Source: Elephas maximus indicus (taxonomy: Eukaryota; Chordata; Mammalia; Proboscidea; Elephantidae). From it: a DNA stretch of 64,000 nt. The notes under the pieces are model-generated. The model ran no database searches, had not been told where the DNA came from, and was given only the letters and a program-made list of their open reading frames with translations. Of the stretch, positions 1 to 12,219 are shown in pieces (position 1 is the first letter of the stretch; every line of letters begins with the position of its first letter). A program made the translations under genes and the position numbers. The stretch is taken from the NCBI RefSeq assembly GCF_024166365.1, contig NC_064839.1, positions 15,672,878 through 15,736,877 of the forward strand, in the 5' to 3' direction.

Positions 1-969
1 TCATGCTTTACGTGACCAGGAATGTCAGGGAGGAACCTGTAGGTGTGTGGATTCCTGCAAAATAGTCACTAACAGGTGAGGACTCAAGCCTCTCCTGCCC
101 TGAGTGGAACTCTGTCTGCCTGGTGGTCCCAGGGCCTTTTTGTCCAGTGTTGAGATAATGAGAAGAGGCAAATCCCATCGGTCCCTCCCAGAAGGAAGAG
201 GGGACAGAGCTACCAGAGAAGGGCAGTTACCAGAGCAGACAAAAGGGGGTGGGGAGCGGAGCAGGCCGGTGGAGCTGGGGGCCTGGGAGTGAGAGGAGAG
301 GGAACTTGGGGACAGCTGGGTACAGTTTGAAGAAAGGGAGGAGAGGGACTGGGGATAACTACCGTGCACATAGGTGAGATACCAAGACAGAGATGGAGAC
401 AGAGGTGCTGGACAGTACAGCCAGGCATTACCAATGGAATCCCCTTTGTTAGCTTCTTGAGATTTGGGGATAGATGTAATTAGAGCCTGATTGCTGAAAG
501 GGACCATGGGGATGCCAAAGCTAGCCTTGTGGCCCAGGCCCGATGTGGTCACGGGTGCACGTGTTGCACCTAGGTTTGGACACACTGAGGCTAGCTCAGG
601 ATGGACACAGCCAGCATCTGCTTGCCTTGAAGAGCACAGTTTGTGTAAGGAGAAGGAAGGGCAGGCCCATCTGTCTGTGTCCCAGCAGACAATGATCAGA
701 CTCCTGGGGATGCCACCACCCTTTTGCTGGGCCTGGCCCGGCTGTAGGAAGGCCAGTGGGAGAAACAACGTAGGAGAAGGCCTTATGCAGCACCCAAATG
801 GAATTTCCTGCCCTGCTTGAAGTTAGATTCAATTCACACCCTCGCTGGCTCTGTTTGGTTACATCGCAGTGAACGGCAGTCTCGTCTCTATTTTGGTTCT
901 TCCACGCGGCTTCTGTACCTCTCAAGAAGTGTTCCTTCCTTCTGGAAGGCCTGAGTGCCAAGCTCCCCC
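1..969. other. Intron, no gene or repeat recognised
   Basis: GC-rich single-copy-looking sequence. The open frames on both strands have no family resemblance and overlap each other. Confidence 0.5.
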
Positions 970-1420
970 GGCTCCTTCCCATTTTGGTAAATTAAGGAAT
1001 AAATGGTGCCAAATTGTTCTCGTCGTTTTCATGAGGTTATTCAGCTTATTTTCTTTTCCTCCATTGAGCGAACACATGAAACTAAAATTAAATCATTATC
1101 CGAAGCACAGACAATGACGATCCCCTTCGTAATTACATCCTCTTAATTGTCATCTGAGGGCCTAGCTCCTTTTAATACTTGCTGGAAAATGTCTCAGACA
1201 CATTTTTTTGTGTGGGGGAGGGTAAAGGCCAATAAGAAAATCTTACCTTAATTTGACAAGTGTGCAAGAAATAATGCAAGGCTTGTTGATGTTCAGGTAA
1301 TGCACAAAGAAATCTATAAATCAAACCGGAGGAATATTAGATGATGCAATATGGAAACCATCTGCCTCCATTCACAGAAGAATCAATACCACAAAGAAAG
1401 CCCCAAAGATAAAGTGATTT
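970..1420. promoter_or_regulatory. Candidate conserved noncoding element 1 (homeodomain-type sites)
   Basis: The GC-rich flank gives way abruptly to AT-rich, non-repetitive sequence with many homeodomain core motifs: TAAATTAAGG near 988, AAATTAAATCATTATCC near 1085, GTAATTACAT near 1130 and CTTAATTGTCAT near 1141. A C/EBP-ATF-type composite, TGATGCAAT, is at 1342-1350. Texture of this kind is typical of deeply conserved enhancers in developmental loci, but conservation cannot be measured from one sequence. Confidence 0.35.
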
Positions 1421-1742
1421 ATGCCCTGTGTTGGGGGAGAAATATTGGCCATTTTTAGACTCATTTCATATCATCCTAAAACAACAGAGCCTGAGGGAAA
1501 GAATGGGAGTGCTTCTAACTTCCTATGTGCCAGAGAGCAAGTCGGACGCTGGGTTTTCCATGGTCTCTGTCCGAGAGAGGCTGGTTTTGAGGTGCCTTCA
1601 TCCCCAGGAGTCTGCCCTTCCTGCTCTTGTGTGAGGTTGCCTGAATGCTGCGATAGTATGGAAGGGAATTAACTAAATTGCATCTGAGCGATTGCTGCCG
1701 GGGAATAGAGCTTAGAGTGCAGGGACCCTGGTTTTTCCGTGC

Positions 1743-2668
1743 TGTAAAAATGGTGTGGGGGCTGTGTCTGACCACCTCTAACTTCCCAAGGGGGAAGGAG
1801 AATCAAGGTCAACAGCCCAAGGCTGATTCCTGAGGCAGAAGTCAGACATACCTCCTCTCTCAGCTGTCTTTACCAATTCTGATGCCAACCATCCCTCCCA
1901 CGGCACTCTCTACTTCCCAGCTGAGTTCGATAATTCATTGCAATGGCCTTATAGAACTCATAGACCATACTTACAGTTATGAGGTTTATTAGGGAAGCAA
2001 CAGGTTACAATTCAGGTTCAGGAATGCTCAGGTATGGTTCTTCCATCAGGACAGCCTCTTCTCAGCCGCGCCTGCTGGCAGGTCTCTCTGGCCCCCAGCC
2101 CCTCTGCCTCTGCCCTGTTCAGGCAGGTGTTACAAAGCTTTTAGCTCTGCCAGTAAGTGCCCTGCGGCACCCCACTCTGACAGTAAGCTTCAGCCTGAAG
2201 ACATTCAGCTCTAACTCTGTGGTCAGCAAAGCTAGCTCCACCAAGTGGTCAGAGGCACCCCACTCCACCAGCAAGCCTCTTGCCCAAAGGCACTTAGCTT
2301 TCTTGCTCCATGGGCTGGGCAGTCTCCTAACCATCTCCTGGTTACGCTGCTGCCATTTCTTTACTGCTGTTTCGTGATGTCTTCGCTGTTACAGCTCTCT
2401 CTCTCTTGATCTCTCTCAATCTCCTAGTTCTCAGGGCAGGGATCCCGGATCCAGAGGATGGGCTCCACCCCTGGCTCTTCTTTCTTGGTGGTGGCAGTAT
2501 CTTCTCCTTTCACCTCTGGGTTGGCTTATTTTAAGCAGCAGAATGGCAAAACTAACCAATCCTCTTTGGCCATAATTACCTTATTTGTATAGTTCCCACC
2601 TAATCACTTGGGTGGTGTTACAAGACCATGGTGAGAAAAGCCATATAAAAGCTATCCATCACACCACG
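1743..2668 (-). mobile_element. Solo LTR, minus strand (family shared with 32480-33293)
   Basis: The same sequence recurs at 32480-33293, from TGTAAAAATGG at the left to a CCATCAC-rich right end. On the minus strand it begins TG and carries AATAAA (plus-strand TTTATT at 1985-1990), as an LTR should. No gag, pol or env sequence adjoins it, so it is a solo LTR. It is longer than the 32.5-kb copy and its target duplication is no longer clear. Confidence 0.75.
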
Positions 2669-3914
2669 CATGCTGTGCACACTGCTTAAAACCCTGCCTT
2701 CCTTTTGAGAGCCTTCACTGGCCTTCTTGTCATGGGGCTGGGAGAATGTACAGCCTCTGGGGAATCCTACCGTCCACCATGTTGATGTTGGGGCTTGGTC
2801 CACAGATGCCTGGAATGGAAAGAAGAGCCAGTGGCCCTGCTGAAGAGGAAAGGAAAGCCTCTGAGCAATTAAGGTTTGGAAAAGCAAGTGGAATTGACCT
2901 TCTGCCTTCCTCAGACATGATTGTTGAGCAGCAGTTCTCCAGGGAGATGGAGGGCGGAGGAACAGGTCAGGTGAACTTCAGCCAGGTATATCGGAATCCC
3001 TGGGGAGGGGGAGAGGAATTTATAAGGACAGGAAAAGAATATTTAATAATTGGAGAGCTTTTGGGGACGGGGTTTGAAATATAAAATTATACCTTCATAA
3101 TGCAAACTACAGAAAGTAAAGCTTTTCACGATTTTTCTGGTTGGGTGAGGCTTTGCAGAAATCCAAGTGAGAGAGATCTTGAGAAAACCCCACCCTGACA
3201 TACTCTGTGACTCTTGTGTTGGGTACATTCTGGGCTGCCATTATGCATTTATACTGCCATTTATACCATGGTTCCCATTACATGTCACAAACGTAAGAGT
3301 TTTCTGTTTTAAGGTGAGAATGTACTTTCAGGAAAAATTTGACTTTTGTATTTTCTACAGAGAAGTACAAAAAAGGGACTGTGAGCCTCCGGAAACTCAT
3401 TTTTGTTGCATCTTCAGTTTTATCCTTCCAAAGGGTTGATCCTGACAACACACACTGGAAATCAAAGAGCCTCCAAAGCAGGGTTATTTACCTTGGCCAC
3501 AGGCATCAGTGCTCTGTGGCCGTGACTTTTTGCGCCAAACAAGCACACAGACCACAGGCACATTCCTGCTTCTGAGAGCCCAGGCAGGGCTGGCTGCCTG
3601 GCCCTACCCTCCCACTCTTGCTGCCCGCCCTAGAGATCAAGCTGCCCTCTGCAAACCAAACTCAGGGATCAGGACTCTGGCTTTTGTCTGCTTGTCTGTC
3701 CCTTTTGGGGAAGCTGGAGTTAATCCATGAGGTTCACATCAAGGATGAATTTATCTCTATTGCAAAGATGGGGTGCACCTTCCTTGAGGTGTTGGTGTGT
3801 TCTGGGCAGTGATGCAAAACCACCCTCTTACCTTAAATGATGCTGGACCAAGATTGTGTAAAGTTTATCTAAAACCTCTGGATTTTATTTTTTCTTGCAA
3901 AACTCCATTCTCTG
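2669..3914. other. Intron, no gene recognised
   Basis: No confident repeat. The 3060-3420 part is AT-rich and non-repetitive (for example CCATTATGCATTTATACTGCC near 3238), so it could hold a weakly conserved element. I cannot support more. Confidence 0.4.
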
Positions 3915-4216
3915 TGTTATGGATTGAATGGTATCCCCCCAAAAGATATGTTGAAGTCCTAACCCCTGTACCTGTGAATGTGACCTTGTTTGGAAACTGG
4001 GGCTTTGAAGATGTTATCAGTTAACATGAAGTCATCCTGGACTAGGGTAGGTCCTAATCCAACCTGAGTGGTGTCCTTCTAAAAGAGAAGAAAGACACAC
4101 AGAGGAAAGACGGCCATGTGGAGATGAAGGCAGAGATTGGAGTGACAAAGAACACGAAGGATCACCGGCCACATCTGTAGCTAGTAGAGAGGCAGAAACA
4201 GATTCTTCTCAGAGCC

Positions 4217-4729
4217 TGTCTTGGCTATCTAGTGCTGCTATAACAGGAACACCACAAGTTGATGGCTTTAACAAAGAGAAATTTATTCTTTCACAGTTTA
4301 GGAGGCTAGAAGTCCAAATTCAGGGTGCCAGCTCTAGGGGAAGGCTTCTTTCTGTGTGGGTTCTGGGGGAAGGTCTTTGTCATCGATCTTCCCCTGGTTT
4401 AGGACTTCTCGGTACAGGGACCCTGGGTCCAAAGAACGCATTCTGCTCCAGGTGCTGCTTTCTTGATGGTATGAGGTCCCTTTGTCTGTCTGCTCACTTC
4501 TCTCAAAAGAGATTGACCCAAGACACAACCTAATCTTGTAGATTGAGTCCTGCCTCATTAATATAACTGCCTCTAATCTGGCCTCATTAACATCAAAGAG
4601 GTAAGATTTACAAACATAGGAAAATCACATCAGATGACAAAATGGTGAACAATCACACAATACTGGGAACCAGGGCCTAGCCAAGCTGACACATTTTGGG
4701 GGAGGCAGGACACAATTCAATCCATAACA
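4217..4729 (-). mobile_element. Solo LTR, minus strand, inserted in the MLT1 (family shared with 25755-26272)
   Basis: It starts TGTCTTGGCTATCTAG and ends CAATCCATAACA, giving TG...CA ends. The polyadenylation hexamer is on the minus strand (TTTATT at 4282-4287). Nearly the whole length is repeated at 25755-26272, and the right half is repeated at 48113-48554. The general layout resembles a MaLR/ERVL LTR. I cannot give a family name. Confidence 0.75.
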
Positions 4730-4824
4730 GAAGGGATTAACACAGCTGACCACGTGATTTCAGACTCCCAGCCTCCAGAACCAAGAGACAGCAAACCAGC
4801 CAGCTAGTTTGCGGTACTTTATTA

Positions 4825-4893
4825 CCATGGATTCGAACTGCTGACCTTTTGGTTAGCAGCTGAACTCTTAACCACTGAGCCACCAGGGCTCCA
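4825..4893 (-). mobile_element. Truncated AfroSINE, minus strand
   Basis: Only the tRNA-derived head remains: GATTCGAACTGC (B-box region), GGTTAGCAGCTG, TTAACCACTGAGCCACCAGGG. The direct repeat TTTATTA at 4818-4824 and 4894-4900 is its target duplication inside the MLT1. Confidence 0.85.
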
Positions 4894-4924
4894 TTTATTA
4901 TGGCGACCCTAGGAAATGAATACA

Positions 4925-6164
4925 CTCCACTTCACATAAGAGACACTAGCAGCGGGATACTTCATCAAGACCCCAAATACCTGTCACCCTTCTGTACAAA
5001 ACCCTTGTGATCCTAAAGGATAGTTTCAGCTGCGTGGACAACTCTCATGAAGCCTGCTTCGAGGGCAGCCAGACCTCCACTAGGCACGGAGACTGAGAAG
5101 GCAGCCAGAGGACTTCTTCCTGAAGAGCCAAAGCAACGACTTTGGGCTTCAAGTTTGCAAAAGGTCATATCTATTATTTGGCTATTTGTGGTGATAACTG
5201 GGCAATAAAAGACACTGTGTACGAGTACCCAGGTGTGCTTGTGTGACGCCAGCAAAAGATGCCATCAGTGAGGAGGTGCTGTTTTCTTAAGCCTGGGAGA
5301 CTACCAACAGAGTTGATGACGTCTCTGAACCGGAGTCAAATTTCTTCCAAGTAAGCGAGCTGAATTGGAAAATAGTATTAGTCTTCCATTATGAAGTTCC
5401 CAGCAATGCTGAGATCAAGATCAGGATTGCGTGTGTGCGTGTGTGTGTGTCTGTGTGTATATGGATGCAAGGGGAAAATCTCACATTTTCAGAATATACT
5501 CTATCATTTGCTGTGAAGCGTCAGCTTCTAAAATTTTGCCAATTTTTTGAAGACTTCAACTTTGCTAACAAGTAATTATGTAAAGATAAAAACCAATGCG
5601 TGAATGTCACGCTGTTTTCCTGATTCTGTGGAGATCGGAATACCAGTGTGTTCAAATTGCGTACTGGGTTGTTTCTGGTTTGAATTGAATATGTCAAAGG
5701 TGCTTGGTGGGTTTGTGGGCTGCGGGGAGAAGTTGGTATATGTTTAGATCATCGGGGGGAAAACTGCGTCAAACTTTTGAAAGGGATAATTCTGAATGGT
5801 GCTTGGCATACTGAGCAGATGTAGTTGAAATAGTTTTGAAAACACAGAACTTCAAGGTAAATACCTACCCCTTTGACGGCCCAAGGCTGGCGCTCAGAGG
5901 CATAGTGCCAAGAGCAGCTGCTCCTTTTCCCTCTTGATGAAGCGCTTAAGGGCCAGATTCCTGGAAGCCCTTTCTATGGGTCTGCCTGCAGACCTTAGCT
6001 CCTGAGGTTTTCCCTGGACACCCTTGTTGGAAGCTTCCACAGCTCCCGTCTCTCTCTGGCATTGTACTCGAGGCTGATGGAATTGCCTGAGAGAAAAGCA
6101 CTTTGGGGAGTCACTGATGTGATCGAGTACTCCCTGTGTGCCAGGCACTGCTCCAACAGTGTCA
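4925..6164. other. Intron with a GT-rich simple repeat; no gene recognised
   Basis: A (GT)n-type tract lies at about 5429-5460. From 5480 to 5860 the sequence is AT-rich and non-repetitive, with TAATTATGTAAAGATAAAAA near 5572, and may be a weakly conserved element. Nothing else can be supported. Confidence 0.4.
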
Positions 6165-6320
6165 CCTTTATTGCCACTTAGTCCTTATAATGACTCTGAG
6201 AGTTAGCTGCAATTCTCCCATTTTGCAGATGAGAAAACTGAGGCACGGAATGGTGCAGTAACACACCCAGGGTGACACAGCTATTAAATGGTGGAGTTGG
6301 GGCTTGGGCCCAGGCAGCCG
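6165..6320 (-). repeat. MIR, minus strand
   Basis: CAGATGAGAAAACTGAGGCA followed by GGTGACACAGCTATTAAATGG is the reverse complement of the MIR core and 3' part. Confidence 0.8.
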
Positions 6321-6654
6321 GATGCAGGATCCTGCTTTGAGCCATCACTGTGTATCTCATTATCCCAGGGCCATCTTAAACACGGATTGATCAGCCAGAT
6401 GTCCTGCACTTCAGGGTATGAAAACAAGCTGGGAGGGCCAGTCTTGGTGAGGAGAGAAGCTTAACAATTTTTTTCTGGTATCCATAATTCCCATCTCAGA
6501 AAAGCTTATGGCCAACAAGTGGACCCAAGGCACCCATTGATCTCACAGCGTCAAAGTCAAAGCATGCAATTTTCAACGTTGAAATAAAGTGCTCTTCTAA
6601 AAGTGCCACGTCTCACATGAGAATAGCAGACCCCAAATTCTGTGTCGCGGCCGA

Positions 6655-7225
6655 GATTTCTCACCTGTACTGTTGTGGGACACCTCTTCACTGGCCTCCC
6701 TGCTTCCACCCTTGCCTACCCACATGGCCAGGGGCGTCCAGTTGAAACCCAAGTCAGATCATGTCCTACTCTGTGCCTGCCTCACTCAGAGCAAAAAGCT
6801 GAGTTCCTGCGGCGACCACGGGCCCCACTGCCTCTCGTACCTCATCACCTCTCACTCTCCTTCACGCTCCTGTCTCCCTGAGCATCAGGAATGTCCCTTC
6901 CCCAGGGCCTTTGCACAGACTATTCCCTAGATACCACGTGGCTCAAATGTCACTCTCTCACACTTTTAGATCCTGCCACCTGCCTCTACCCTCCAGGCTC
7001 CCAGTCCCCTGCCCTGCTCTGTATTTTTGTCCCCCACCGTAGTATAACATCACATATACTTTACTGATTTGTTACGTTTATTGTACTGTCTATCTCTCTC
7101 GGCTGGAATGTAATTCCACGAGGATAGGATCTTTGTCTGTTTTGCTCCCTGATGGATCCCAATTGCCTGGAAGAGTGTCAGGCACGTAGTCGGTGTTTAT
7201 TAAATATTTACTAAATGAGTGGTTA
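6655..7225 (+). repeat. L2 LINE 3' end, plus strand
   Basis: CCCCAGGGCCTTTGCACA, TCTGTTTTGCTCCCTGATGG and GTTTATTAAATATTTACTAAATGAGTGG are characteristic of the L2 3' end. From 7226 to about 7400 a GC-to-AT tail ending TTTCATAATGAATAAAAAAG looks like an old L1 3' end, which is less certain. Confidence 0.75.
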
Positions 7226-7654
7226 CTTCTGGAGGGGGGAGGGCAGAGCCATAGGAAGGGGGGCTACAAAAAAAAGGGGACCCCAAATATTGCTAACTGC
7301 TTTATTCCTTAGGTTGGGTAGTGGGTGCACTAGTTGTCCTTTAATATCTGAAATGTTTCATAATGAATAAAAAAGTCAATCAAAAAGTAAAATAGCTTTT
7401 ATGCATGGCTTGCATAAGTGGGATAATCCCCTTTCCCATCAGGCCGTATGTAACATGTGTTTCTTGTTAGCGTACTATCTTGTGACAGTGGCTGGAAGCC
7501 CAGGTTCTTATGCAGATGCATGTGTAACCAGGTGATGTGGAGGGACAGGAAGTGAAAGCTCAGTAGGGGCTGTGACCACTAGGACAGCTTGGCTTCCGTG
7601 AGTGGAGAAGTGGAAGGTATGAGGGGGCCTCCCAGCAGACTCTCAAATCGTGTT

Positions 7655-8092
7655 GGGGAAAGATACCACTTGCTGTCGGGTTGGCCCCAGCTCATGGTGA
7701 CCCCTGTGTGTCAGAGTAGAACTGTGCTCCACAGGGTTTTCAACAGCTGATTTTTCAGAAGGAGATCACCAGGCCTTTCTTCTTAGGTGCCCTGTGGCTC
7801 CGTGTTGTTGTTAGTGGATATCATCAGCCTTGTGTACAGCAGAACAAAACGTCGCCTGGTCCTGTGCCATCTTCATGATCGTTAAGATGTTTGAGTTCAT
7901 TGTTGTGGCTGTTGGGTCAATCCATCTCATTGAGGTTTCCCTCATTTTTGCTGACCTTCCACTTTACCAGCCATCATGTCCTTCTGTAGTGAGCAGTCAT
8001 CCCTGATGACATGTTCGAAATAAGCAGCCAAAGTCTGGCCATCCTTGCTTCTAAGGAGCATTTTGGTTGTCTTTCTTCTAAGACTGATTTGC
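7655..8092 (-). mobile_element. AfroSINE fragment plus RTE LINE 3' end, minus strand
   Basis: Bases 7660-7803 match the AfroSINE body (CAGAGTAGAACTGTGCTCCA, TTTTTCAGAAGGAGATCACC). Bases 7805-8092 match the RTE 3' coding end also seen at 46595-46982: CCATCTCATTGAGG, ACTTTACCAGCCATCATGTCC, GCCATCCTTGCTTCTAAGGA. No open frame survives. Confidence 0.8.
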
Positions 8093-9289
8093 CCCCAAAC
8101 CCTTAAAAGGAGATCCGTGTTTGAATTTGATTTTAATCACATTTAGCTTATATATAAAGCAACTGAAGGAGGGTGGGAGATTTTTACTTTTATCAGCAGA
8201 GAACAAGGGTCTCAGCCATGTGTGGGCACTCTGGTTGAGCCCAAGGCCGAGTGGCCTGTGGTGAGCTGAGCTGGCCAGTGTCCGGGCCTCGTGGCTGGGA
8301 GGACACATCTCACCCCACCTCCACCCCCGCCACGCTGGGCAGCTTCATGGATGTCGATCAATGCCTCTGGTGAGCGCGATTCCTTCAGAGGAGTGCCATT
8401 GATCAGGCCAGACAGAAAACAAGTGGCTGTGAGTGGGACAAGTGAATATTCATTAGGAAATGTCAGTGAGACAGTGGAGATTATGCCTGTGGTGACTGGC
8501 CGAGAGGATCGATTCAGGACATGAACCAGACAACTACAGGCGCTAAGAACACAAGCCAGGGAGCCTGGATCGGGCCTGGGATGGGGAGCTAGAGGGCGTG
8601 TGGGAAGTGAGGTCAGACAGTTCCCCTGCCAGGCTGCCCTCAGCTGGAAGCCCCTGAGTTTGAGACTCCTAGGTCTCTTCCCAGTTCTCCAGATACTGGC
8701 TGGAGCTGGGGCTGAGAGAGTGTGTTTATGGAGCATGGAGGTACCTTTCTGTGGGCATGAATCCAGGGCCCTTTGTCTTCATGTCGTCCCAGGCCTGGGG
8801 GAATCTGTGCACAGAGGAGGCCATTGCTGGAAAAGCGAAGATGTCTGCGGAGCTGCCTCAGTAGAGGGCTGCCTCTCCCTCTTGGCTTTCCCAAGGGCGC
8901 TAAGGATGTCTGGCAGGAAGAGTCTCTAGCTGAGACCCTTCACCCCACTTCTGTCAGCACATTGCAGCTATGCACAAGTGGGGGATGGGGCTGTGGGAGG
9001 CTATGAAATTTGGGAACGGGACCTTGTGTTGTGAGACCTCCTTGCCCTAAGATGAATGAATGAATGGATGGATACATTCACCTCCCCGCCTCCCCACCCA
9101 CCTGGTACCCTGGGGGCCCTGGACCCTGGCAAGAGGTGTCCTGGATGGAGGTGGGAGGTCATTGCTGGAGACCAGGGAGGCCAGGAGCCCTGCCAGCCCG
9201 TCGTGAGGCGCACTGTCCTTCCAGGTGGCCAGCCTCTCCCCCAGCCCCAATTAGCTATCTGCAGGAGCTGCCATCGGCCTGGGGGAGGG
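8093..9289. other. Intron, no gene or repeat recognised
   Basis: GC-rich sequence with several overlapping, unconvincing frames. A short (GAAT)n tract lies at about 9052-9072. Confidence 0.45.
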
Positions 9290-9520
9290 GCGCGATCCCG
9301 CTTTCCTGTGAGGCTGCTCCACTAATGAGGGGGTCTGTGAAATTTTTAATTATGGCTTCTATGCCTCGCTTAATGATTTGCATACGGCTTCTACAAGTAA
9401 GAAGAAATGGCTGCGTGTGGCTTCTCCTCAGCCCCATGCTTGACTTTAATTAAAGGCAGAACCTGAGGTCTTTCCATCACTAATGATCGTGGAAAATTAG
9501 CTTCCAATTCCCGGGTGTCG
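9290..9520. promoter_or_regulatory. Candidate conserved noncoding element 2 (POU octamer and homeodomain sites)
   Basis: A 230-base AT-rich, non-repetitive block sits within GC-rich intron. It holds a perfect octamer ATTTGCAT (9376-9383), the 12-bp palindrome CTTTAATTAAAG (9444-9455), and further TAAT cores at about 9323, 9349, 9371 and 9480. Dense POU and homeodomain cores are typical of tissue-specific enhancers. A role for CHST8, whose best-known site of action is the pituitary, is inference. Confidence 0.4.
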
Positions 9521-10244
9521 CCAGAGTGATGCACCCTGAGGCAGAGAGGGGACGCAGGGGGAAGTGGAGCGAGAGGCCCAGGTGGAAGATGGCCTGCTTC
9601 CTAGGCCTCCCCAGCTCCCCCCGCCCCAGGCAAATGTGGAGAAAGGAGACTGGCTCTCCTCTGCCAGGAAGGAGGCCAGACCCCAGGCAGCGACAGGGGA
9701 GCAAGCACTGCTGAGCTGGGGGTAAGGGCTGCACGGGGTCATTCTTTTGGGGGCCAGGGGCTGGGTGGAAATGGCCTGGGCTGTGGCTGGACTGCTCCCA
9801 GCTGGTGGCCACAGGGCAGGGGGCGGGGAGGTTCTGAAACACATGTGTGCATACCTGTGTGCACACAGATCCGTTCACACACATGCTCTCAGGCATATAG
9901 AACCAGGGGCCTTCACCCACTCAATCCACAGGACAAGCCAGAGGCATGTCTGTGTGCTCCCACACCCTGTGTGCAGACTGATAGGCGTGTCACATGTGAG
10001 CGCAGAACCCTCTCCGGACCTTCTGTCCTGCAAGCTCTCACTGAGACCGGTGTCCACTTGGGAGCCTGTGGGTCAGTGCTGCAGGCCGCAGAGTGTGAGC
10101 TAAGAGGGGTTCTAGGAGCGGCCGGGCACCAGGGCCCAGCCACCTCCTGCCGACTGACACAGCTGACCCCAGGTCTGTGTTGACATGTGCCAGGCTGTGG
10201 CTTCTTCCATCACAGGCCGCACTTCTGTAGCTCCCACAGGTTAA
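9521..10244. other. Intron, no gene or repeat recognised
   Basis: GC-rich, with a CA/TG-rich stretch near 9840-9900. Confidence 0.45.
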
Positions 10245-10440
10245 TGCTGTGACTCAGCAAGGGGAGCAGTTGAAATCCTGAATTAGACCTGAACCCAAAT
10301 CTCTGCTTGACCACTTAGTAGCTGTGCAACCTTGGGCAGGCTACTCAGCCTCTCTGAGCCTGTCTTCTCATCTTTAAAATGGGTTTTATAGTTGTTCGTG
10401 TGGCTTTTGTATGAAACATAAAAGAGAATGCCTAGTGGAC
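10245..10440 (+). repeat. MIR, plus strand
   Basis: TAGCTGTGCAACCTTGGGCA, CTCAGCCTCTCTGAGCCTG and TCTTCTCATCTTTAAAATGGG follow the MIR core. Confidence 0.85.
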
Positions 10441-12219
10441 ACAGTGGCCAACTCCATGTCATTCCCCCCAGCCCTGCTTCCCGCCCTCCCCCTCCGTTGT
10501 CCTACTTGCTGAGCTTGGGACGGGCTGGCCCACCTCTCAGCTCCCAGAGGGCACTTCCTTCCCATGCGGCCCATGATTGGTTCCAGTAATCTAGACCTAT
10601 ATCTGCCAGCACAGGGCACAACCCTCGCACCAGGCGCTGGCCCAGGGAGGTTCCATTGACTCAGAGTCCAGGTGTTTTGTTCCATGGTTGGGGATGGGGC
10701 TCCCTTTCTCCTCTGGACATAACGAGGATGGCTGCAGTCTGGACCATGGCTGGCGGCCGTCCTATAACCATGGAAGGAACCATCTTAGGGTGAGGCCCTT
10801 CCTGGGAAGAATCTGGGTCCCCAGTGACACCGTTGAGGCACAGAATTCCCACTGAGTTGGGTTTTCTGTTACCTCCAAGCATGCTGGTTGTCACAGGGTT
10901 CATGTCAAATGTTTGACCTGACACTGTCTGCACACAGCTGATGGCAGGCATTGAACTGGGCAAGAGCCTATCTCCTGGCAATACCCCAGCCCCCGCCCAT
11001 CCCACTGATGCAGCTGCCCTGCTGGTCAGGGTGAAGCACCCCTGCCACAGGTGCATCTGGGTGCATGTTGGGCATGGCCTGCTGCGGGGGGGGGGGGGGC
11101 AGTGCTGGGCGGGACACTCTACATCCTGTGCTGCTGCTCCCCTGCCTGCCGTGACTGTCCTCCAGGCCAAGGCAGGTGCCCTGCACTGGGAGACCGTGTG
11201 GCTGAGAATTCCATCTGCTTACAGAGCTGTAGGAATCGCTCGTGGCCAGCGAGGCTGCGGCAGCCTCACCGCACAGGCTTCTCCCCTCTGCTGATTTTGC
11301 ACAAAACTCCCCGAACCTTTGGGCATCATTTTACTCTAGGTGTCACTTTTCCCAACCCAGGCTGCACTTTCCATGGCAGGGGTAGTGACTGGTGAACCAC
11401 GAGCCAAATCCAGTTCCAATACAAGCTTTGTTTTGTCTAAGGAAGTTTTTAAAATGTACATTGCTTGCCAATTTAAGAGTCAAGAAATTTCCAGTTAATA
11501 CCCAGATTTGCAAATCAGAAGATTTGAAGGTCTGGGTCTGCTACCGAGGGTCAGTGGATGTGTCATTTACAAAATAATTTTCATTATAAAAGTAACATGG
11601 TTATTGAGAAAATGGGCTGCTTCAAACAAGTGGTCACTGAAGACCGCTTTGGGTCCCATCATAAAAATGCATATTTCCACCGGTGTCTTCCTCTTTTCTG
11701 CAGTCATGTAAGAATTCAGGGCGTAAGTGATCCTTAGCAGGGTCAGCAGGCAGGGCAGCACAGCATGGGGCCGGTGTGTGCCATTCAGTGAATCTCCCAG
11801 TCCACGGAGTGCTGCCTACATCCTTGGCCCACCACCCTAGGCTGGCTAGCAGATGCTGTGGAGCGCCATGTCCAGGGATCCTCAAGGTTTAGCAGCTTTT
11901 CTGCCTGTGTCCTCGAGGCTAAGAGAGAGAAACCAGGTCGCTGTGTGTTTCGTTCAAGCTAAGTAGAAACTCAGCAAAGACATTTGGAAAGAGAAAAAGA
12001 CCAACTGGAAAAGCACACACCCTGCAGGAAAAGGACCACCACCTGGCCCCCCTGAGCACTTCCCTTCCCTCCAGGACGAAGTCTCATCATAGCAGGCACC
12101 TGCACACACAGTCCTGTGGTATCAGTCCCCCAGGGGCCTGCATACTGGTTGGGAAAACTAAAGCTCAGAGATGTAAAAGGAGGAAGTAGGCTCGGGCCCA
12201 GTGCTCTTTCCTCTACATT
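10441..12219. other. Intron with a G14 run; no gene recognised
   Basis: A run of 14 consecutive G lies at 11086-11099. The remainder has no recognised repeat. AT-rich sequence at 11500-11620 has no supported identity. Confidence 0.45.

Larger units (their letters stand above)
3915..4924 (+). mobile_element. MLT1-type MaLR LTR, plus strand, with two nested insertions
   Basis: The text from TGTTATGGATTGAATGG (3915) through the 'CCCCCAAAAGATATGTTGAAGTC' style segment, GACACACAGAGG and CCATGTGGAGATGAAGGCAGAG follows MLT1. It resumes after 4729 with CAGACTCCCAGCCTCCAGAAC and finishes AGGAAATGAATACA at 4924. The gap at 4217-4729 is a younger LTR, and 4825-4893 is a truncated AfroSINE. It is the only clear LTR in the window in the same orientation as CHST8. 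Confidence 0.8.
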
